Shown: positions 53,507 through 63,106 of the stretch, piece by piece
Numbering within the stretch: position 1 is the stretch's first letter
Layout: every line of letters begins with the position of its first letter
Source: Chloroflexi bacterium CFX4
Lineage (GTDB): Bacteria > Chloroflexota > Anaerolineae > Aggregatilineales > UBA2796
Length of the DNA stretch: 64,000 nucleotides
NCBI GenBank assembly: GCA_021404685.1
Contig: QWHC01000009.1
Location: 62,001 to 126,000 of the forward strand
Direction: 5' to 3'
Notes under the pieces: model-generated
What the model saw: only the letters and a program-made list of their open reading frames with translations
What the model was told of the DNA's origin: nothing
The model's database searches: none
Translations under genes and position numbers: made by a program

Positions 53507-53518
53507 GAAAGGCAAACT

Positions 53519-54724
53519 ATGGACTTCGCACGGGATTTAACGGCAGCCGAGATCATGGCGCTTGGTGAGGCGCACATCGTCAAGACCTACAAGCGTGCGC
53601 CGATGGTGCTTTCGCACGGGCGCGGCGTGCAAACATGGGATACGGAAGGGCGCGAATACCTCGACTTTGCAGCGGGCATCGCTGTGAACGCGCTTGGTCA
53701 CGCCGATGCAGGCATGGTCGCAGTGCTGGCAGAACAGGCAGCCAAACTGACGCACACTAGCAACTTATACTACAGTCTGCCACAGATTGCGCTTGCCGAA
53801 AAGCTAACAGCGCACAGCTTCGCGGATCGCGTCTTTTTCACCAACAGCGGCACGGAAGCCAATGAGGCGGCGATCAAGTTTGCGCGTAAGTATGCGCGGG
53901 CAGCGCACAACGCAGCCGATAAGACGCAGATCGCCTGCTTTGATCATGCCTTTCACGGGCGCACGATGGGATCGCTCTCCCTGACGCCTAAAGAGGCATA
54001 CCAAGCACCGTTCCGTCCGCTGGTGCCGGATGTGATCGTCCTACCGTTTAACGACAGCGCCGCGCTTGAGCAGATCACAGAGCGCACTTGTGCCGTGTTC
54101 ATCGAGCCGATTCAGGGTGAGGGCGGCATTCACGCGGCAACGCCTGACTTTTTGCGTGCGCTGCGAGCGCGTTGCGATCAGGTGGGCGCGCTGCTGGTCT
54201 TTGATGAGGTGCAGTGCGGCTTGGGGCGCACCGGTGATCTATGGGCGCACACGATAAGCGGCATCACGCCGGATATGATGACGCTTGCCAAGCCACTGGC
54301 AGGCGGCTTGCCGATTGGCGCGCTCTTGGCGACCGAATCAGTTGCCGCAGCGCTCAGCTATGGCGATCACGGCAGCACGTTTGCCGGCAGCCCGCTGATC
54401 ACGGCGGTGGCGAACCATGTCTTTGATCGGATCAGCGCGCCGCATTTCCTTGCCCATGTGAAAGAGGTGGGCAGCTACCTGAAAGAGCGCCTAGAGGAGA
54501 TCAACAGCCCGAAGATCAAAGAGGTGCGCGGACGTGGGCTGATGCTTGGCGTCGAATTCACGGGCGATCTGGCGGGCAGTGTGGTGGAGCAGGGCTACGC
54601 GCACGGCTTGCTGCTGGTCGGTTCTGGCACGAACGTACTGCGCGTCATTCCGCCACTGATTGTCAGTGAGCGCGAATGTGATAGTTTTGCCGACCGCCTG
54701 ACCGCAATCTTGGCGAAGGTGTAA
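53519..54724 (+). CDS. argD: Acetylornithine aminotransferase
   Basis: A 401-residue PLP-dependent class III aminotransferase converting N-acetylglutamate semialdehyde to N-acetylornithine. Evidence: FFTNSGTEANEAAIKFARKY (phosphate-binding loop), HAFHGRTMGSLSLT, LLVFDEVQCGLGRTGDLWA and the Lys in MMTLAKPLAGGLPIGALLAT. AAAGG lies 6 nt before the ATG, 12 nt after argB. No LysW carrier gene is present, so a lysine-pathway role is unlikely. Confidence 0.94.
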   Translation: MDFARDLTAAEIMALGEAHIVKTYKRAPMVLSHGRGVQTWDTEGREYLDFAAGIAVNALGHADAGMVAVLAEQAAKLTHTSNLYYSLPQIALAEKLTAHSFADRVFFTNSGTEANEAAIKFARKYARAAHNAADKTQIACFDHAFHGRTMGSLSLTPKEAYQAPFRPLVPDVIVLPFNDSAALEQITERTCAVFIEPIQGEGGIHAATPDFLRALRARCDQVGALLVFDEVQCGLGRTGDLWAHTISGITPDMMTLAKPLAGGLPIGALLATESVAAALSYGDHGSTFAGSPLITAVANHVFDRISAPHFLAHVKEVGSYLKERLEEINSPKIKEVRGRGLMLGVEFTGDLAGSVVEQGYAHGLLLVGSGTNVLRVIPPLIVSERECDSFADRLTAILAKV

Positions 54725-54794
54725 GCCTAGAGGCTGTTCGAGCGTGCCGCATGTATGCATCTAGCAATCAAATTTCAAAGGAATCATAACGACT

Positions 54795-56069
54795 ATGTCC
54801 CGACAGCATCCGCAGTATAAAAAAGTCATCCTCGCCTACAGTGGCGGTCTGGATACGTCCGTGATCGTCCCATGGCTGCGCGAAACCTATAACGTCGAAG
54901 TGATCTGCTTCACCGCCGATCTCGGTCAGCAGGAAGAACTGGATGGGCTGGACGAGAAGGCGAAGAAAAGCGGCGCCAGCAAGCTGATCATCCGCGATTT
55001 GCGCCGCGAATTCCTCACCGATTTCATCCTGCCGACGCTGCGCGCTGGCGCGATCTATGAGCGCGACTACCTGCTTGGCACGTCGTTCGCACGCCCACTG
55101 ATCGCCAAGCACATGGTGGAAGTGGCAGAACAAGAAGGCGCAGACGCCGTGGCGCACGGCGCGACGGGCAAGGGCAACGATCAGGTGCGCTTTGAGGTCA
55201 GCGTGATGGCGCTCAATCCGAAGTTAGGCATCATTGCGCCATGGCGCGATGACAAGTGGTTCATCCGCAGCCGTGAGGATGCCGTTGAATATGCTGAAGA
55301 ACGTGGCATCCCAATCAGTGCGACGCTCAAATCCATCTACAGCCGTGACCGCAACCTGTTCCACATGAGCCATGAAGGCGGCTTGCTGGAGAATCCTTGG
55401 GCAAAGCCTGAGGAGAGCATGTTCACGCTGACAACCAGCCCACAAACTGCCCCTGATCACACCGAGTCCGTTGAGATCAGCTTTAAGGAAGGCGTGCCAG
55501 TTGCCCTTGACGGTGCGCCAATGGATATTCTCGAGTTGTTCATCGCCCTGAACGACTTGGGCGCAAAGCACGGCATTGGGCGCGTGGATATGGTTGAAAA
55601 TCGGCTGGTTGGCATGAAATCACGCGGCGTTTACGAGACGCCCGGCGGCACAATCCTCTACAAAGCGCATCAGGCGTTGGAGAGCATCTGCCTTGATAAG
55701 GCAACTCTGCATACCAAACTCAGCCTAGCGATCAAATATGCCGAATTGGTCTATAATGGGCAGTGGTATAGCACCCTGCGTGAGGCACTGGACGCCTTTG
55801 TGAGCATCACGCAGCGCACCATGACCGGCGATGTGCGGCTCGAACTTTACAAGGGCAACGTGATCGTCAGCGGACGGCGTTCGCCCTTCAGCCTCTACCG
55901 TGAGGACTACGCTTCATTCGGGCAAATGGATGTCTACGACCAGCAAGATGCGGAAGGCTTCATCAACTTGTTTGGCTTACCCAACAAGATCGAGGCGCTC
56001 ATCGCGCAAGAAGGTGGCGGGCGCAGCCGCTACGCCTCGCCGGATTACAGCCGCTTCAAGCGCGATTAA
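54795..56069 (+). CDS. argG: Argininosuccinate synthase
   Basis: A 424-residue enzyme joining citrulline and aspartate with ATP. The ATP pyrophosphatase loop is [17 protein letters not shown]; further blocks are [37 protein letters not shown], and [22 protein letters not shown]. It follows argD by 70 nt and is probably cotranscribed. argF, argH, argJ and argA are not in the window. A GC hairpin 37 nt after the stop likely ends the transcript. Confidence 0.95.
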   Translation: MSRQHPQYKKVILAYSGGLDTSVIVPWLRETYNVEVICFTADLGQQEELDGLDEKAKKSGASKLIIRDLRREFLTDFILPTLRAGAIYERDYLLGTSFARPLIAKHMVEVAEQEGADAVAHGATGKGNDQVRFEVSVMALNPKLGIIAPWRDDKWFIRSREDAVEYAEERGIPISATLKSIYSRDRNLFHMSHEGGLLENPWAKPEESMFTLTTSPQTAPDHTESVEISFKEGVPVALDGAPMDILELFIALNDLGAKHGIGRVDMVENRLVGMKSRGVYETPGGTILYKAHQALESICLDKATLHTKLSLAIKYAELVYNGQWYSTLREALDAFVSITQRTMTGDVRLELYKGNVIVSGRRSPFSLYREDYASFGQMDVYDQQDAEGFINLFGLPNKIEALIAQEGGGRSRYASPDYSRFKRD

Positions 56070-56105
56070 CGGCACCCCTGCCAACGCAGCAAAATCACAG
56101 CCCGT

Positions 56106-56126
56106 GGGCGGGATGAATCCCGCCCC
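56106..56126. terminator. GC-rich hairpin between argG and dcd
   Basis: GGGCGGGA and TCCCGCCC pair perfectly around a short loop, between convergent argG and dcd. No T-tract follows. The same kind of hairpin occurs at 58886, 60853 and 63114. Confidence 0.55.
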
Positions 56127-56686
56127 TACTCTACACGCGGCAGCGTCACGCCGGTTTGCCCCTGATATTTGCCCTTGCGCTGTGCGTAGTTCACTTCGCA
56201 AACCTCATCGCCTTGCAAGAACAGGACTTGCCCAATGCCTTCATTGGCATAGATAACGGCGGGCAGCGGCGTTGTGTTGGAAATCTCTAATGTGATGAAG
56301 CCTTCCCAAGCTGGCTCTAGCGGCGTGACGTTCAGCACCAAGCCACAGCGCGCATAGGTGCTTTTGCCCATCACAATGGCGAGCGTATCCGACGGCATAC
56401 GGAAGTATTCCACTGTGCGCCCAAGCGCAAACGAATTCGGCGGAATGATGCAGCGCTCACCCTGAAAGACGATCATGGAGCGTTCGTCCATCGCCTTCGG
56501 ATCGACAACGGTGTTGTACGGATTAGGCGTGAAGATGCGAAACTCATCGGCGATGCGAATATCATAGCCATAGCTGGAAAGCCCATAGCTGATGACGCTG
56601 CCGCGCACTTGTTCCGCCACAAAAGGCGTGATCATGGCGTGTTCTTGCGCCATATGGCGTATCCAGCGATCTGCTTTAAGTCCCAT
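56126..56686 (-). CDS. dcd: dCTP deaminase
   Basis: A 186-residue trimeric deaminase (dUTPase fold) making dUTP, or dUMP in bifunctional forms. Characteristic segments are [38 protein letters not shown], and [20 protein letters not shown] with [20 protein letters not shown]. The Glu of the catalytic site is in [11 protein letters not shown]. The ATG at 56686 is where homologues start; the frame extends upstream into xisI. It starts four bases past the XisI stop, so the two are probably coupled. Confidence 0.94.
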   Translation of the reverse strand: MGLKADRWIRHMAQEHAMITPFVAEQVRGSVISYGLSSYGYDIRIADEFRIFTPNPYNTVVDPKAMDERSMIVFQGERCIIPPNSFALGRTVEYFRMPSDTLAIVMGKSTYARCGLVLNVTPLEPAWEGFITLEISNTTPLPAVIYANEGIGQVLFLQGDEVCEVNYAQRKGKYQGQTGVTLPRVE

Positions 56687-56690
56687 AAGG

Positions 56691-56996
56691 TTAGGTCTGC
56701 TCCGTTGGAATCGACTCACCTGCATATGCCAAAACAATATTGGTGCGTGGAATGCCCGCCCGCACCAGTGCATCCACAATAGGGCGATCTGTGAGGTCTT
56801 CCTCAACAATTACTTTATCATTTTCGAGACGCACCAAAATAGCAAAGCTGGCAGGGCGCTTATGCACAGGATAATCTACAATTGCCACAGCATAGACGCC
56901 TTGCGCTTCATTTGCTAACGGATAGGCGCGTAAATCAAGCCCACCACCTGCATAACTAAGCACGATTTGCTGCACAACATCGGCTAGTTGATCCAT
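56691..56996 (-). CDS. XisI-family protein without a XisH partner
   Basis: A 101-residue protein resembling XisI, one of the factors controlling fdxN-element excision in heterocyst-forming cyanobacteria. The match rests on [20 protein letters not shown], then [18 protein letters not shown], close to the XisI pattern of a D/N-G-K-I strand followed by L-V-x-A-G-[IV]-P-x-x-x-I-V-L. A very strong Shine-Dalgarno (AGGAGGAGG, seven nt spacing) precedes the ATG. XisI genes usually follow xisH; here argS lies upstream, so this copy is solitary. In non-cyanobacteria the role is unknown. Confidence 0.7.
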   Translation of the reverse strand: MDQLADVVQQIVLSYAGGGLDLRAYPLANEAQGVYAVAIVDYPVHKRPASFAILVRLENDKVIVEEDLTDRPIVDALVRAGIPRTNIVLAYAGESIPTEQT

Positions 56997-57075
56997 TGAA
57001 CAACCTCCTCCTGAATAAGATCAATGGTCACAATCTTATAATAGGTGCTTCACAAGCATCTATCGCCGATATGCT

Positions 57076-58791
57076 TCACTCACTCGCAGAAGTTTCGGCG
57101 TCGGCGGGCTGCGGCTCAGGCTTGGCGCGGCGCTCCATCTCGTCAGGCGCAGACATGCCCATCAGTGCCAGCAAACGGGCAAAAACAACCTTCGCCGCTT
57201 TGTAGAAGCGCAAACGTGCGGCTGCCATTGCAGGTGGCAGTTCTTCTTGATCGCTGATCACGCGCACACGGTCATAGACGGGATGAAACATGCCCGCCAG
57301 ATCAAGGGCAAAAATGGCGATTGCCTGCGGCTGCATCTCGGCGACGGCACGGGCGATTACCTCTGGCGTCTCCAACATCTTTTTGAGCAGCGCCAACTCA
57401 TCGCCGCCCAGCAGCGTGAGATCGGCGTTCGCGTCACTGATGCCGCGCTCTGCGGTGCGCCGCAAAATGCCGGCACAGCGCACATGCGCGTTCTGAATGC
57501 GGTAGACAGGATTTTCATCGCCCTGTGAGCGCGCCAAATCAAGATCAAAATTCATGGCAGTGTTCGGACTCTGCGCCAGCATGAAGTAGCGCACGGCATC
57601 GGCGCCTACGTCGTCAATCAGTTCGTCCAGTTCCACGAAATCGCCGCGCCGTGTGGACATCCGCCGCGCTTCGCCGCCTTCGACCAACTCCACCATCTGA
57701 TGAATGATCGTCCGCACACAAGACGGATCGTAGCCGAGCGCCTTCACGCCGAGCAGCACTTGCGGCGCTGTGGCGGCATGATCCGCGCCAAAGACATCCA
57801 CAACTAGATCAAAGCCGCGATCCAGCTTGTTTTTGTGGTACGCCATATCGGGCAGGCGGTAGGTCGGCTCGCCACTGCGCTTGACGATGACACGATCTTT
57901 CTCATCGCCCAACGCGGTAGATTTGAACCACAGCGCGCCTTCTTGCTCATAGGCAAAGCCGCGTTCGCGCAGTGCGGCAATTGTCTCTTCAACTGCGCCT
58001 TCCTCATAGAGGCTCTGCTCTGGAAAGAATTCATCATGCACGATGTTTACGCGGCGCATACTGTTCTTCAGGCGGTAGAAAATGCTCTCTGAGGCAAGCT
58101 GGCGAAAGCGCTCCATGGGCGCATCGCTGAGCGTATCGCTATAGATGGCAGCCAGCACCGCCGCAATCATGCGGATATACTGCCCTTTATAGCCTTTTTC
58201 AGGGAAGCTGTTCGGCAAGCCAAGCATCTCAAGGTAGCGCGCTTGCACGCTGGCAGCCAGGATATTCATCTGCTGACCAGCGTTGTTGTAATAGTATTCA
58301 CGGGTGACGCTATAGCCCATCGCTACCAATAAATTAGCGATGGTATCGCCCAGCACGCCGCCGCGAATGCGATGTACGCTTAGCGGTCCGGTTGGGTTAG
58401 CGCTCACATACTCCACCTGAGCGCGCTTGCCTGCACCATCATCCTGTTGAAAAACACGATCACCAGCGGCGAGGATGTATTCAACCTGGGCGGCAAGCCA
58501 TGCCTGATTGAGGCGAAAGTTGATGAAGCCGGGCGCCGCGATCTCGGCAGCGGCGATGAACGGCGCGGCGGGCAGATGGGCGCGCACAATCTCCGCGATT
58601 TGCATGGGCGGCTTGCTTGCCAGCTTCTGCACTTGCAGGGCAACCGCAGAGGCATAATCGCCATGCTCAGGGCGCTTGGGCGGGTCAATCTTCAGCTCAG
58701 GGATAGGGAAGGTGGGCAAACTGCCATCGGCTTGGGCATTGGCAAGTGCCTGACGCACAACGGCGGCAAATTCAACAGGTAAGGGCTTCAC
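57076..58791 (-). CDS. argS: Arginyl-tRNA synthetase
   Basis: A 571-residue class I synthetase starting at GTG. The N-terminal tRNA-binding domain, Rossmann core (YVSANPTGPLSVHRIRGGVL, then GDTIANLL), FGADHAATAPQVLLGVKALG, the KMSK-equivalent RRMSTRRGDFVELDELI, and DALRP-type C-terminal helices are present. The first signature reads SVHR where most ArgRS have H-x-G-H (see findings). The rest is well preserved, so it is probably functional. Its location beside the arg operon is notable because charged tRNA-Arg is the predicted signal of the arg attenuator. Confidence 0.93.
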   Translation of the reverse strand: MKPLPVEFAAVVRQALANAQADGSLPTFPIPELKIDPPKRPEHGDYASAVALQVQKLASKPPMQIAEIVRAHLPAAPFIAAAEIAAPGFINFRLNQAWLAAQVEYILAAGDRVFQQDDGAGKRAQVEYVSANPTGPLSVHRIRGGVLGDTIANLLVAMGYSVTREYYYNNAGQQMNILAASVQARYLEMLGLPNSFPEKGYKGQYIRMIAAVLAAIYSDTLSDAPMERFRQLASESIFYRLKNSMRRVNIVHDEFFPEQSLYEEGAVEETIAALRERGFAYEQEGALWFKSTALGDEKDRVIVKRSGEPTYRLPDMAYHKNKLDRGFDLVVDVFGADHAATAPQVLLGVKALGYDPSCVRTIIHQMVELVEGGEARRMSTRRGDFVELDELIDDVGADAVRYFMLAQSPNTAMNFDLDLARSQGDENPVYRIQNAHVRCAGILRRTAERGISDANADLTLLGGDELALLKKMLETPEVIARAVAEMQPQAIAIFALDLAGMFHPVYDRVRVISDQEELPPAMAAARLRFYKAAKVVFARLLALMGMSAPDEMERRAKPEPQPADAETSASE

Positions 58792-58832
58792 AGGTTGCTT
58801 GATCTCCGAAAGATGCTGCGAACTTATGGCTG

Positions 58833-58861
58833 ATTGTAGCGCATTCTGAGGGCGGCGTGAA
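58833..58861 (-). promoter_or_regulatory. Candidate argS promoter
   Basis: TTCACG (58861-58856), a 17-bp spacer and TACAAT (58838-58833) on the minus strand, 42 nt before the GTG start. No T-box leader is visible; the gap is too short. Confidence 0.45.
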
Positions 58862-58885
58862 GGCTGTTTGGGTGGTGTTGCTTGT

Positions 58886-58912
58886 CGTGGACGGGATTAT
58901 CTCCCGCCCACG
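58886..58912 (-). terminator. GC-rich hairpin after the oligopeptide-binding gene
   Basis: CGTGGACGGGA and TCCCGCCCACG form an 11-bp stem with one mismatch, 16 nt past the stop of the binding-protein gene at 58928. Related to hairpins at 56106, 60853 and 63114. Confidence 0.5.
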
Positions 58913-58927
58913 AGGTAACCATGCCCT

Positions 58928-60709
58928 TTAGTTGCCGCGTGCGGCAAGCTGAGCAGCTTGGTCAATGCGGCGTGATTCCCAGTGCGGACCGCCAAACAGC
59001 CCGTCCGTCTCAAAGAAGGCGGTATACCACGGCTTGACGGCGAAAATGTCAATGTCAAGGAACAATGGCATGATCGGGAACTCGCCCTCATAGCCAAAGA
59101 GCAGTTCTTCCACCTCACGGTAGAGCTGGCGGCGCACCTCCGGATCGCTTTCACGGGCTGCTTTTGCGATTCTGCCGTCAATTTCCTCGCTGCACGGGCG
59201 CGAGTCAATCTCGCAACTCAGCACATCATGCAGCCAATTGTGCGAGTCGGGATAGTCGGGCAGCCAGTTGATCAGGTAGAGGTGTGGGCGCTCGTTGGCG
59301 GGCGTGCTTAGGCTGATCGTCTTCAACAGCACAGTGAATTCTGCCTGTTCCAGCACCAAGGTTTCGCGTGGGCAACCCAACACGGTATTCACCACATTCT
59401 GCATATATTCGCCCCACTGCGTGCGGCGCGGCGTGCTGAGCAGGGTGATGGTTGGGAAGCCTTCACAGTTGGGATAGCCTGCCTTGGCCAACTCTGCGCG
59501 TGCAAAGTCAGGATCGAAGCCGGGCGAATCAGGCTGCCCAATGCCAACCTCATTGATCGGGACTGCGCCGAAAATGCCCGGCGGCACAAAGTGCGCCATT
59601 GGCACGCCGCTGCCGTTGAGCATCTCGGTGACGAAAGTCTGGCGGTCGAGCATGGCGCTGAAGGCGCGGCGCACATGCACATTATCAAAGGGCGGTTTGT
59701 CGTAGTAGAAGCCGAAGTAGAAGACCGCCAGATCGCTGATTTGGCGCAGCTCGGTGCGGCGCGCCTCGTCTTGGCGGATAGCGGCTAATTCAGCCTCTGG
59801 CACGTCGGAAATATCAATCTGATTGGATTGATAGAGCGACCAGATGGTGCCGCCGTCGTTGACGACCAACGTGCTGATGCGCTCAAGGTTGCCGCCGTAG
59901 GTGTCGTGGACTTCCACATACAGCGGATTCTTGACGAACACACGGCTGACGGGCTTATCCCACTCTTGCAGCAGGAAGGCGCCGTTGGTGACGATGTTGC
60001 CCGGCTCCGTCCACTGATCGCCGAATTCTTCAATAGTCTCGCGTGGCGTGGCGCGGAAAATCCACATGCTGCTGGCGGGCAGGAAGAAGCCAAGCGAGGC
60101 TTGCAAGGTGACCTCAAGCTGTGTGTCGCTCAGGGCGCGCACGCCGATCTGCTCGAAATCTTCGGTGCTGATCTGGTCAGCCTCTTTGTTAAAGACCTCG
60201 GCGCAGCCTTTGATGATGGAAGCAGCGATGTTGCTGTAATAGCTGCCAAGCCGCGGATCGCAGCCGCGCCGAATGCCATACACGAAATCTTGGGCGATCA
60301 CCTTTCGCACTTCTACGGTCTCGCCCGTGGTGGGATTGTAGCGCACCCATGGCACGTCAGCGCGCAGAGTGAACGTCCATACGTCGCCTGCGTCGTTCGA
60401 TTCCCAACTGGTGGCAAGTTCAGGGCGAATGGTGTTCGTCTGCGGGTCAAAATCGGTCAGCCCTAAAAAGAGGTTTTCAATAATCTGAATAGAAGCGGTA
60501 TCTTGGGCAACTTGTGGGTCAAGGGTGGCAATCAAGCCAGTGGAAGCGGTGTAGAGGGTGATAGGTTCGGGGCTTTGCAGCAGCGGGCTGGTCAAGATGA
60601 GGCGGCTCGCGCCTTGTTGTGCCGCACTGACCGCGTTCAGCGGTGCAAGGGCAAGCATCACCAACACAGCCAACAGGCACAAACGTGCGGTAGGCATCCT
60701 TAAACGCAT
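58928..60709 (-). CDS. Oligopeptide-type ABC transporter substrate-binding protein
   Basis: A 593-residue family-5 binding protein (OppA/DppA-like). It has a signal peptide (ARLCLLAVLVMLALAPLNAV, cleavage near SAA), then TLDPQVAQDTASIQIIENLF, GLTDFDPQ, PELATSWESNDAGDVWTFTL, RRAFSAMLDRQTFV and FAVKPWY near the C-terminus. Such proteins capture peptides or other solutes outside the membrane for an ABC importer; no permease genes are adjacent. No lipobox Cys is seen. It is closely similar to the partial gene at 63163 but the C-termini differ in detail (SRPCSEEIDG versus MRPCDDVIDA). Confidence 0.92.
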   Translation of the reverse strand: MRLRMPTARLCLLAVLVMLALAPLNAVSAAQQGASRLILTSPLLQSPEPITLYTASTGLIATLDPQVAQDTASIQIIENLFLGLTDFDPQTNTIRPELATSWESNDAGDVWTFTLRADVPWVRYNPTTGETVEVRKVIAQDFVYGIRRGCDPRLGSYYSNIAASIIKGCAEVFNKEADQISTEDFEQIGVRALSDTQLEVTLQASLGFFLPASSMWIFRATPRETIEEFGDQWTEPGNIVTNGAFLLQEWDKPVSRVFVKNPLYVEVHDTYGGNLERISTLVVNDGGTIWSLYQSNQIDISDVPEAELAAIRQDEARRTELRQISDLAVFYFGFYYDKPPFDNVHVRRAFSAMLDRQTFVTEMLNGSGVPMAHFVPPGIFGAVPINEVGIGQPDSPGFDPDFARAELAKAGYPNCEGFPTITLLSTPRRTQWGEYMQNVVNTVLGCPRETLVLEQAEFTVLLKTISLSTPANERPHLYLINWLPDYPDSHNWLHDVLSCEIDSRPCSEEIDGRIAKAARESDPEVRRQLYREVEELLFGYEGEFPIMPLFLDIDIFAVKPWYTAFFETDGLFGGPHWESRRIDQAAQLAARGN

Positions 60710-60750
60710 AACATCATCCTTTTCTGAAAAAAGAGGTGCTGATCAAAAGC

Positions 60751-60780
60751 ACTTTACTACATAGGTAATTTATGCTGCAA
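60751..60780 (-). promoter_or_regulatory. Candidate promoter of the binding-protein gene
   Basis: TTGCAG (60780-60775), an 18-bp spacer and TAAAGT (60756-60751), 42 nt before the ATG at 60709. The box pair is enclosed by a 7-bp inverted repeat, GCTGATC (60738-60744) and GATCAGC (60783-60789), which may be a regulator site. Confidence 0.4.
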
Positions 60781-60845
60781 TAGATCAGCTTTTGGTAAGT
60801 TGACCAAAGTGGTAGCCTTTTAGTTTGCAAAAGTAGACCAGTGAG

Positions 60846-60882
60846 GAATCAACACGGGCGGAATTGCTCCCGCCCGTGCCTT
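60846..60882 (-). terminator. Terminator-like hairpin after the RelE-helicase gene (37-bp repeat, copy A)
   Basis: CACGGGCGG (60853-60861) and CCGCCCGTG (60870-60878) form a perfect 9-bp stem, three bases past the helicase stop. The 37-bp unit is identical to 63107-63143. Confidence 0.65.
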
Positions 60883-60885
60883 GCG

Positions 60886-62973
60886 CTAACTGCTGATGAA
60901 AGGCTCAGTAAGCACCATGCCTTCAATTTCTTGCAAGAAGCGCGAGGGGTTTTGTTGCGAAGTGACCAGAAAAAGCCCTTCCGAGGCGCGTGTCATAGCG
61001 ACATAGAGCAGTGTGCGTTGGCTCTCAAAATGCAGTGTATGTTCTTCGGCGGGTATGTTGTAGGGTTTGCGTGGTAGCTCACCTTCATGCAGACCCACGA
61101 TAAAAACAACTGGAAACTCTAGCCCTTTAGCGGAATGAATGGTTAGAATCTTAACCTGTTCTTCGAGGATATTGAAGTCATTATCGCTGTAAATGGCACA
61201 GCGCAAGCCCACGCGATCAAGTGCGGTTTTGTATGCCTCACAGTGTTCTTTCTTGGGAGCAAGAATAGCAAAATCGGAGAGGCGGAAGTGCTGCCCTTCG
61301 ATGAGTTCGAGGATTCTTTCGCGCACGGCACGCTGTTCTCGGTCCGTAGTATCGCATTCGATCAAGATGGGACGCGGACCCTGTCGATCAATTGACTCAG
61401 GAGCAACAAAATCCTCAGAGGCTTTGAGTTCCACATTGAAAGTGTTGAGTTTGGCAGCCGCCTCCGCGATTTGGCGCGTGTTGCGGAAGTTTTTGCGTAA
61501 GCTGCTAGCATGGCTGCCGCGCATTGCCAGACCGATATCTTTCCATGTGAAGCTGCGCGAATAGATTTTTTGGGCAACATCACCCACGAAAAAGAGGCTG
61601 CGTTCACCCTTGTTTTTCCCGACCAGTTCTAGGATGGCGCGCAACTTGATCGGTGATAAATCTTGCACCTCATCAACAACGACATGCGCGTAAGGCGTTG
61701 TTAGTGGTTGGCGTTGCAACTCGGCATAGGCTTCCATCGCCAAATCTTCCCAGTCAACATGAGGTTTGCTTGCCTTCCGATAGGCTTGATAAACTTGCCA
61801 TACAATGTGGCGTTCAGCCTCGCGCAGGGCTTTACCGCGCCCTGCCCGTGAGATTTTCAAATAGTCGGCTTCGTGGGTAATGCCTTGTGCTTTGATGACT
61901 GTTAGAATCTCGTCTCGAAAGAATGACTCGCGCTCACGTTCAGGTATGGTAGTCAGCAGCTTAGCTGCTGCGGGCAATTGTTGGATTTCTGCGAGCGCAG
62001 CGCGCAAAGCTGTCCTGCGCGAATCATCGCTAGAGAAGGCGAAGCGTTTGCCGCGCCGCGCCAAAAAGTTTGAAAGCCAGGCATCAATGTGTGTTACTTC
62101 AAGGTTTTCAGGCAGCGGACCGATCAGTTCCTCGATCAAAGTGCGCGCAGCATTGGCAAGCGTTTTCGTATAGGTGAGGAACAAGACGGGCTTACCCGTC
62201 TCAGCCTGTTGAATAGCGCGATAGATAGCGATGGTCGTCTTGCCAGAGCCAGCACAGCCGCGCAGCAAAATTGTGCGATCCCTCGGATTCAAAAATCTTT
62301 CTTGTTCAGGGGTCAGGTTTAGCATTAAGCGCTTGATGCTGCCTTCAATGTAGCCATGCAATTTATCCAGCGTGGTGCGATACAGCAAACGCCCTTGCTC
62401 AAAAACGAGGTCGGCTAAATCAGCGTTGGTTGCTAATTCAAACAAGCGATCTTGCACATAATATGGTAAAGGTAATTGTTCTAAGTCCTCAATATGCTCG
62501 GCTTTTTGCACGGCTGGGACAAGTGCGGCAGGCACACCTAAGATTCGCAGATGTGTTGGCAGTAAATCGCCGTAGGGGTTACCACTGCCTTGCGGCGGCT
62601 GTTCGGTATGGTGCAGTGGGCGTTGGGCGGGTTCAACGGGTTGCGAAGGGGGTGGTCTGTGCAAAGGCTTGTAAAGCTGCATTGGCTCATTTTGTGCGGG
62701 TGCATAAAAGTTGTCAATGATCGCGTGTTTGCCTACGGCATGGAGTTCCAGCGTATCCTGCACCTGCCGATAGATCAACCGATCTCCATCATTGATGTAG
62801 CATTCCCAGAAGCCTTGCGCTTTCCATGCATTTAGACGGTGCGCCTTGAGCGATGGATGACTAGGGTTTTCGGCGAGTAGGGCGATCTTTTGGTCTGCCT
62901 GTCTCTTCTGTTGGTTGGTAAGTTTGCCAAGCATTTTCAGGAATTTATCACTGACAAGGATGTTTGATGGCAT
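60886..62973 (-). CDS. RelE/ParE-like domain fused to a UvrD/Rep-type helicase
   Basis: A 695-residue fusion. Residues 1-90 resemble RelE/ParE toxins: SDKFLKMLGKLTNQQKRQAD, LLAENPSHPSLKAHRLN, then GFWECYINDGDRLIYR and LHAVGKHAIIDNFY. After a Pro-rich linker (about 105-130) comes a superfamily I helicase: Q motif LTPEQERFL, Walker A RGCAGSGKTTIAIYRA, Walker B VVVDEVQDLS, VGDVAQKIY, VKILTIHSAKGLEFPVVFIV and LLYVAMTRASEGLFL. The ATG at 62973 has AAAGG 9-10 nt upstream. No antitoxin gene is adjacent. It sits between two near-paralogous binding-protein genes. Likely a nucleic-acid-processing enzyme; target unknown. Confidence 0.85.
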   Translation of the reverse strand: MPSNILVSDKFLKMLGKLTNQQKRQADQKIALLAENPSHPSLKAHRLNAWKAQGFWECYINDGDRLIYRQVQDTLELHAVGKHAIIDNFYAPAQNEPMQLYKPLHRPPPSQPVEPAQRPLHHTEQPPQGSGNPYGDLLPTHLRILGVPAALVPAVQKAEHIEDLEQLPLPYYVQDRLFELATNADLADLVFEQGRLLYRTTLDKLHGYIEGSIKRLMLNLTPEQERFLNPRDRTILLRGCAGSGKTTIAIYRAIQQAETGKPVLFLTYTKTLANAARTLIEELIGPLPENLEVTHIDAWLSNFLARRGKRFAFSSDDSRRTALRAALAEIQQLPAAAKLLTTIPERERESFFRDEILTVIKAQGITHEADYLKISRAGRGKALREAERHIVWQVYQAYRKASKPHVDWEDLAMEAYAELQRQPLTTPYAHVVVDEVQDLSPIKLRAILELVGKNKGERSLFFVGDVAQKIYSRSFTWKDIGLAMRGSHASSLRKNFRNTRQIAEAAAKLNTFNVELKASEDFVAPESIDRQGPRPILIECDTTDREQRAVRERILELIEGQHFRLSDFAILAPKKEHCEAYKTALDRVGLRCAIYSDNDFNILEEQVKILTIHSAKGLEFPVVFIVGLHEGELPRKPYNIPAEEHTLHFESQRTLLYVAMTRASEGLFLVTSQQNPSRFLQEIEGMVLTEPFISS

Positions 62974-63106
62974 GGGCGTTGAACCTTTCTTCAAAGAACC
63001 CATTAGTAGCTTTGCGTTAAGCTTATTGAACACTGAAAATGGCAAGAATTGGGATAGGCTGTCTAACAATTGCGTATTGACGCGTAGGGTGTTGAGGGAA
63101 GTGCAA

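Noticed and set aside
58792..58927. A T-box riboswitch before argS
   Set aside because: The gap is only 136 nt and shows no T-box consensus or antiterminator; it contains only a promoter-like pair and a GC hairpin.
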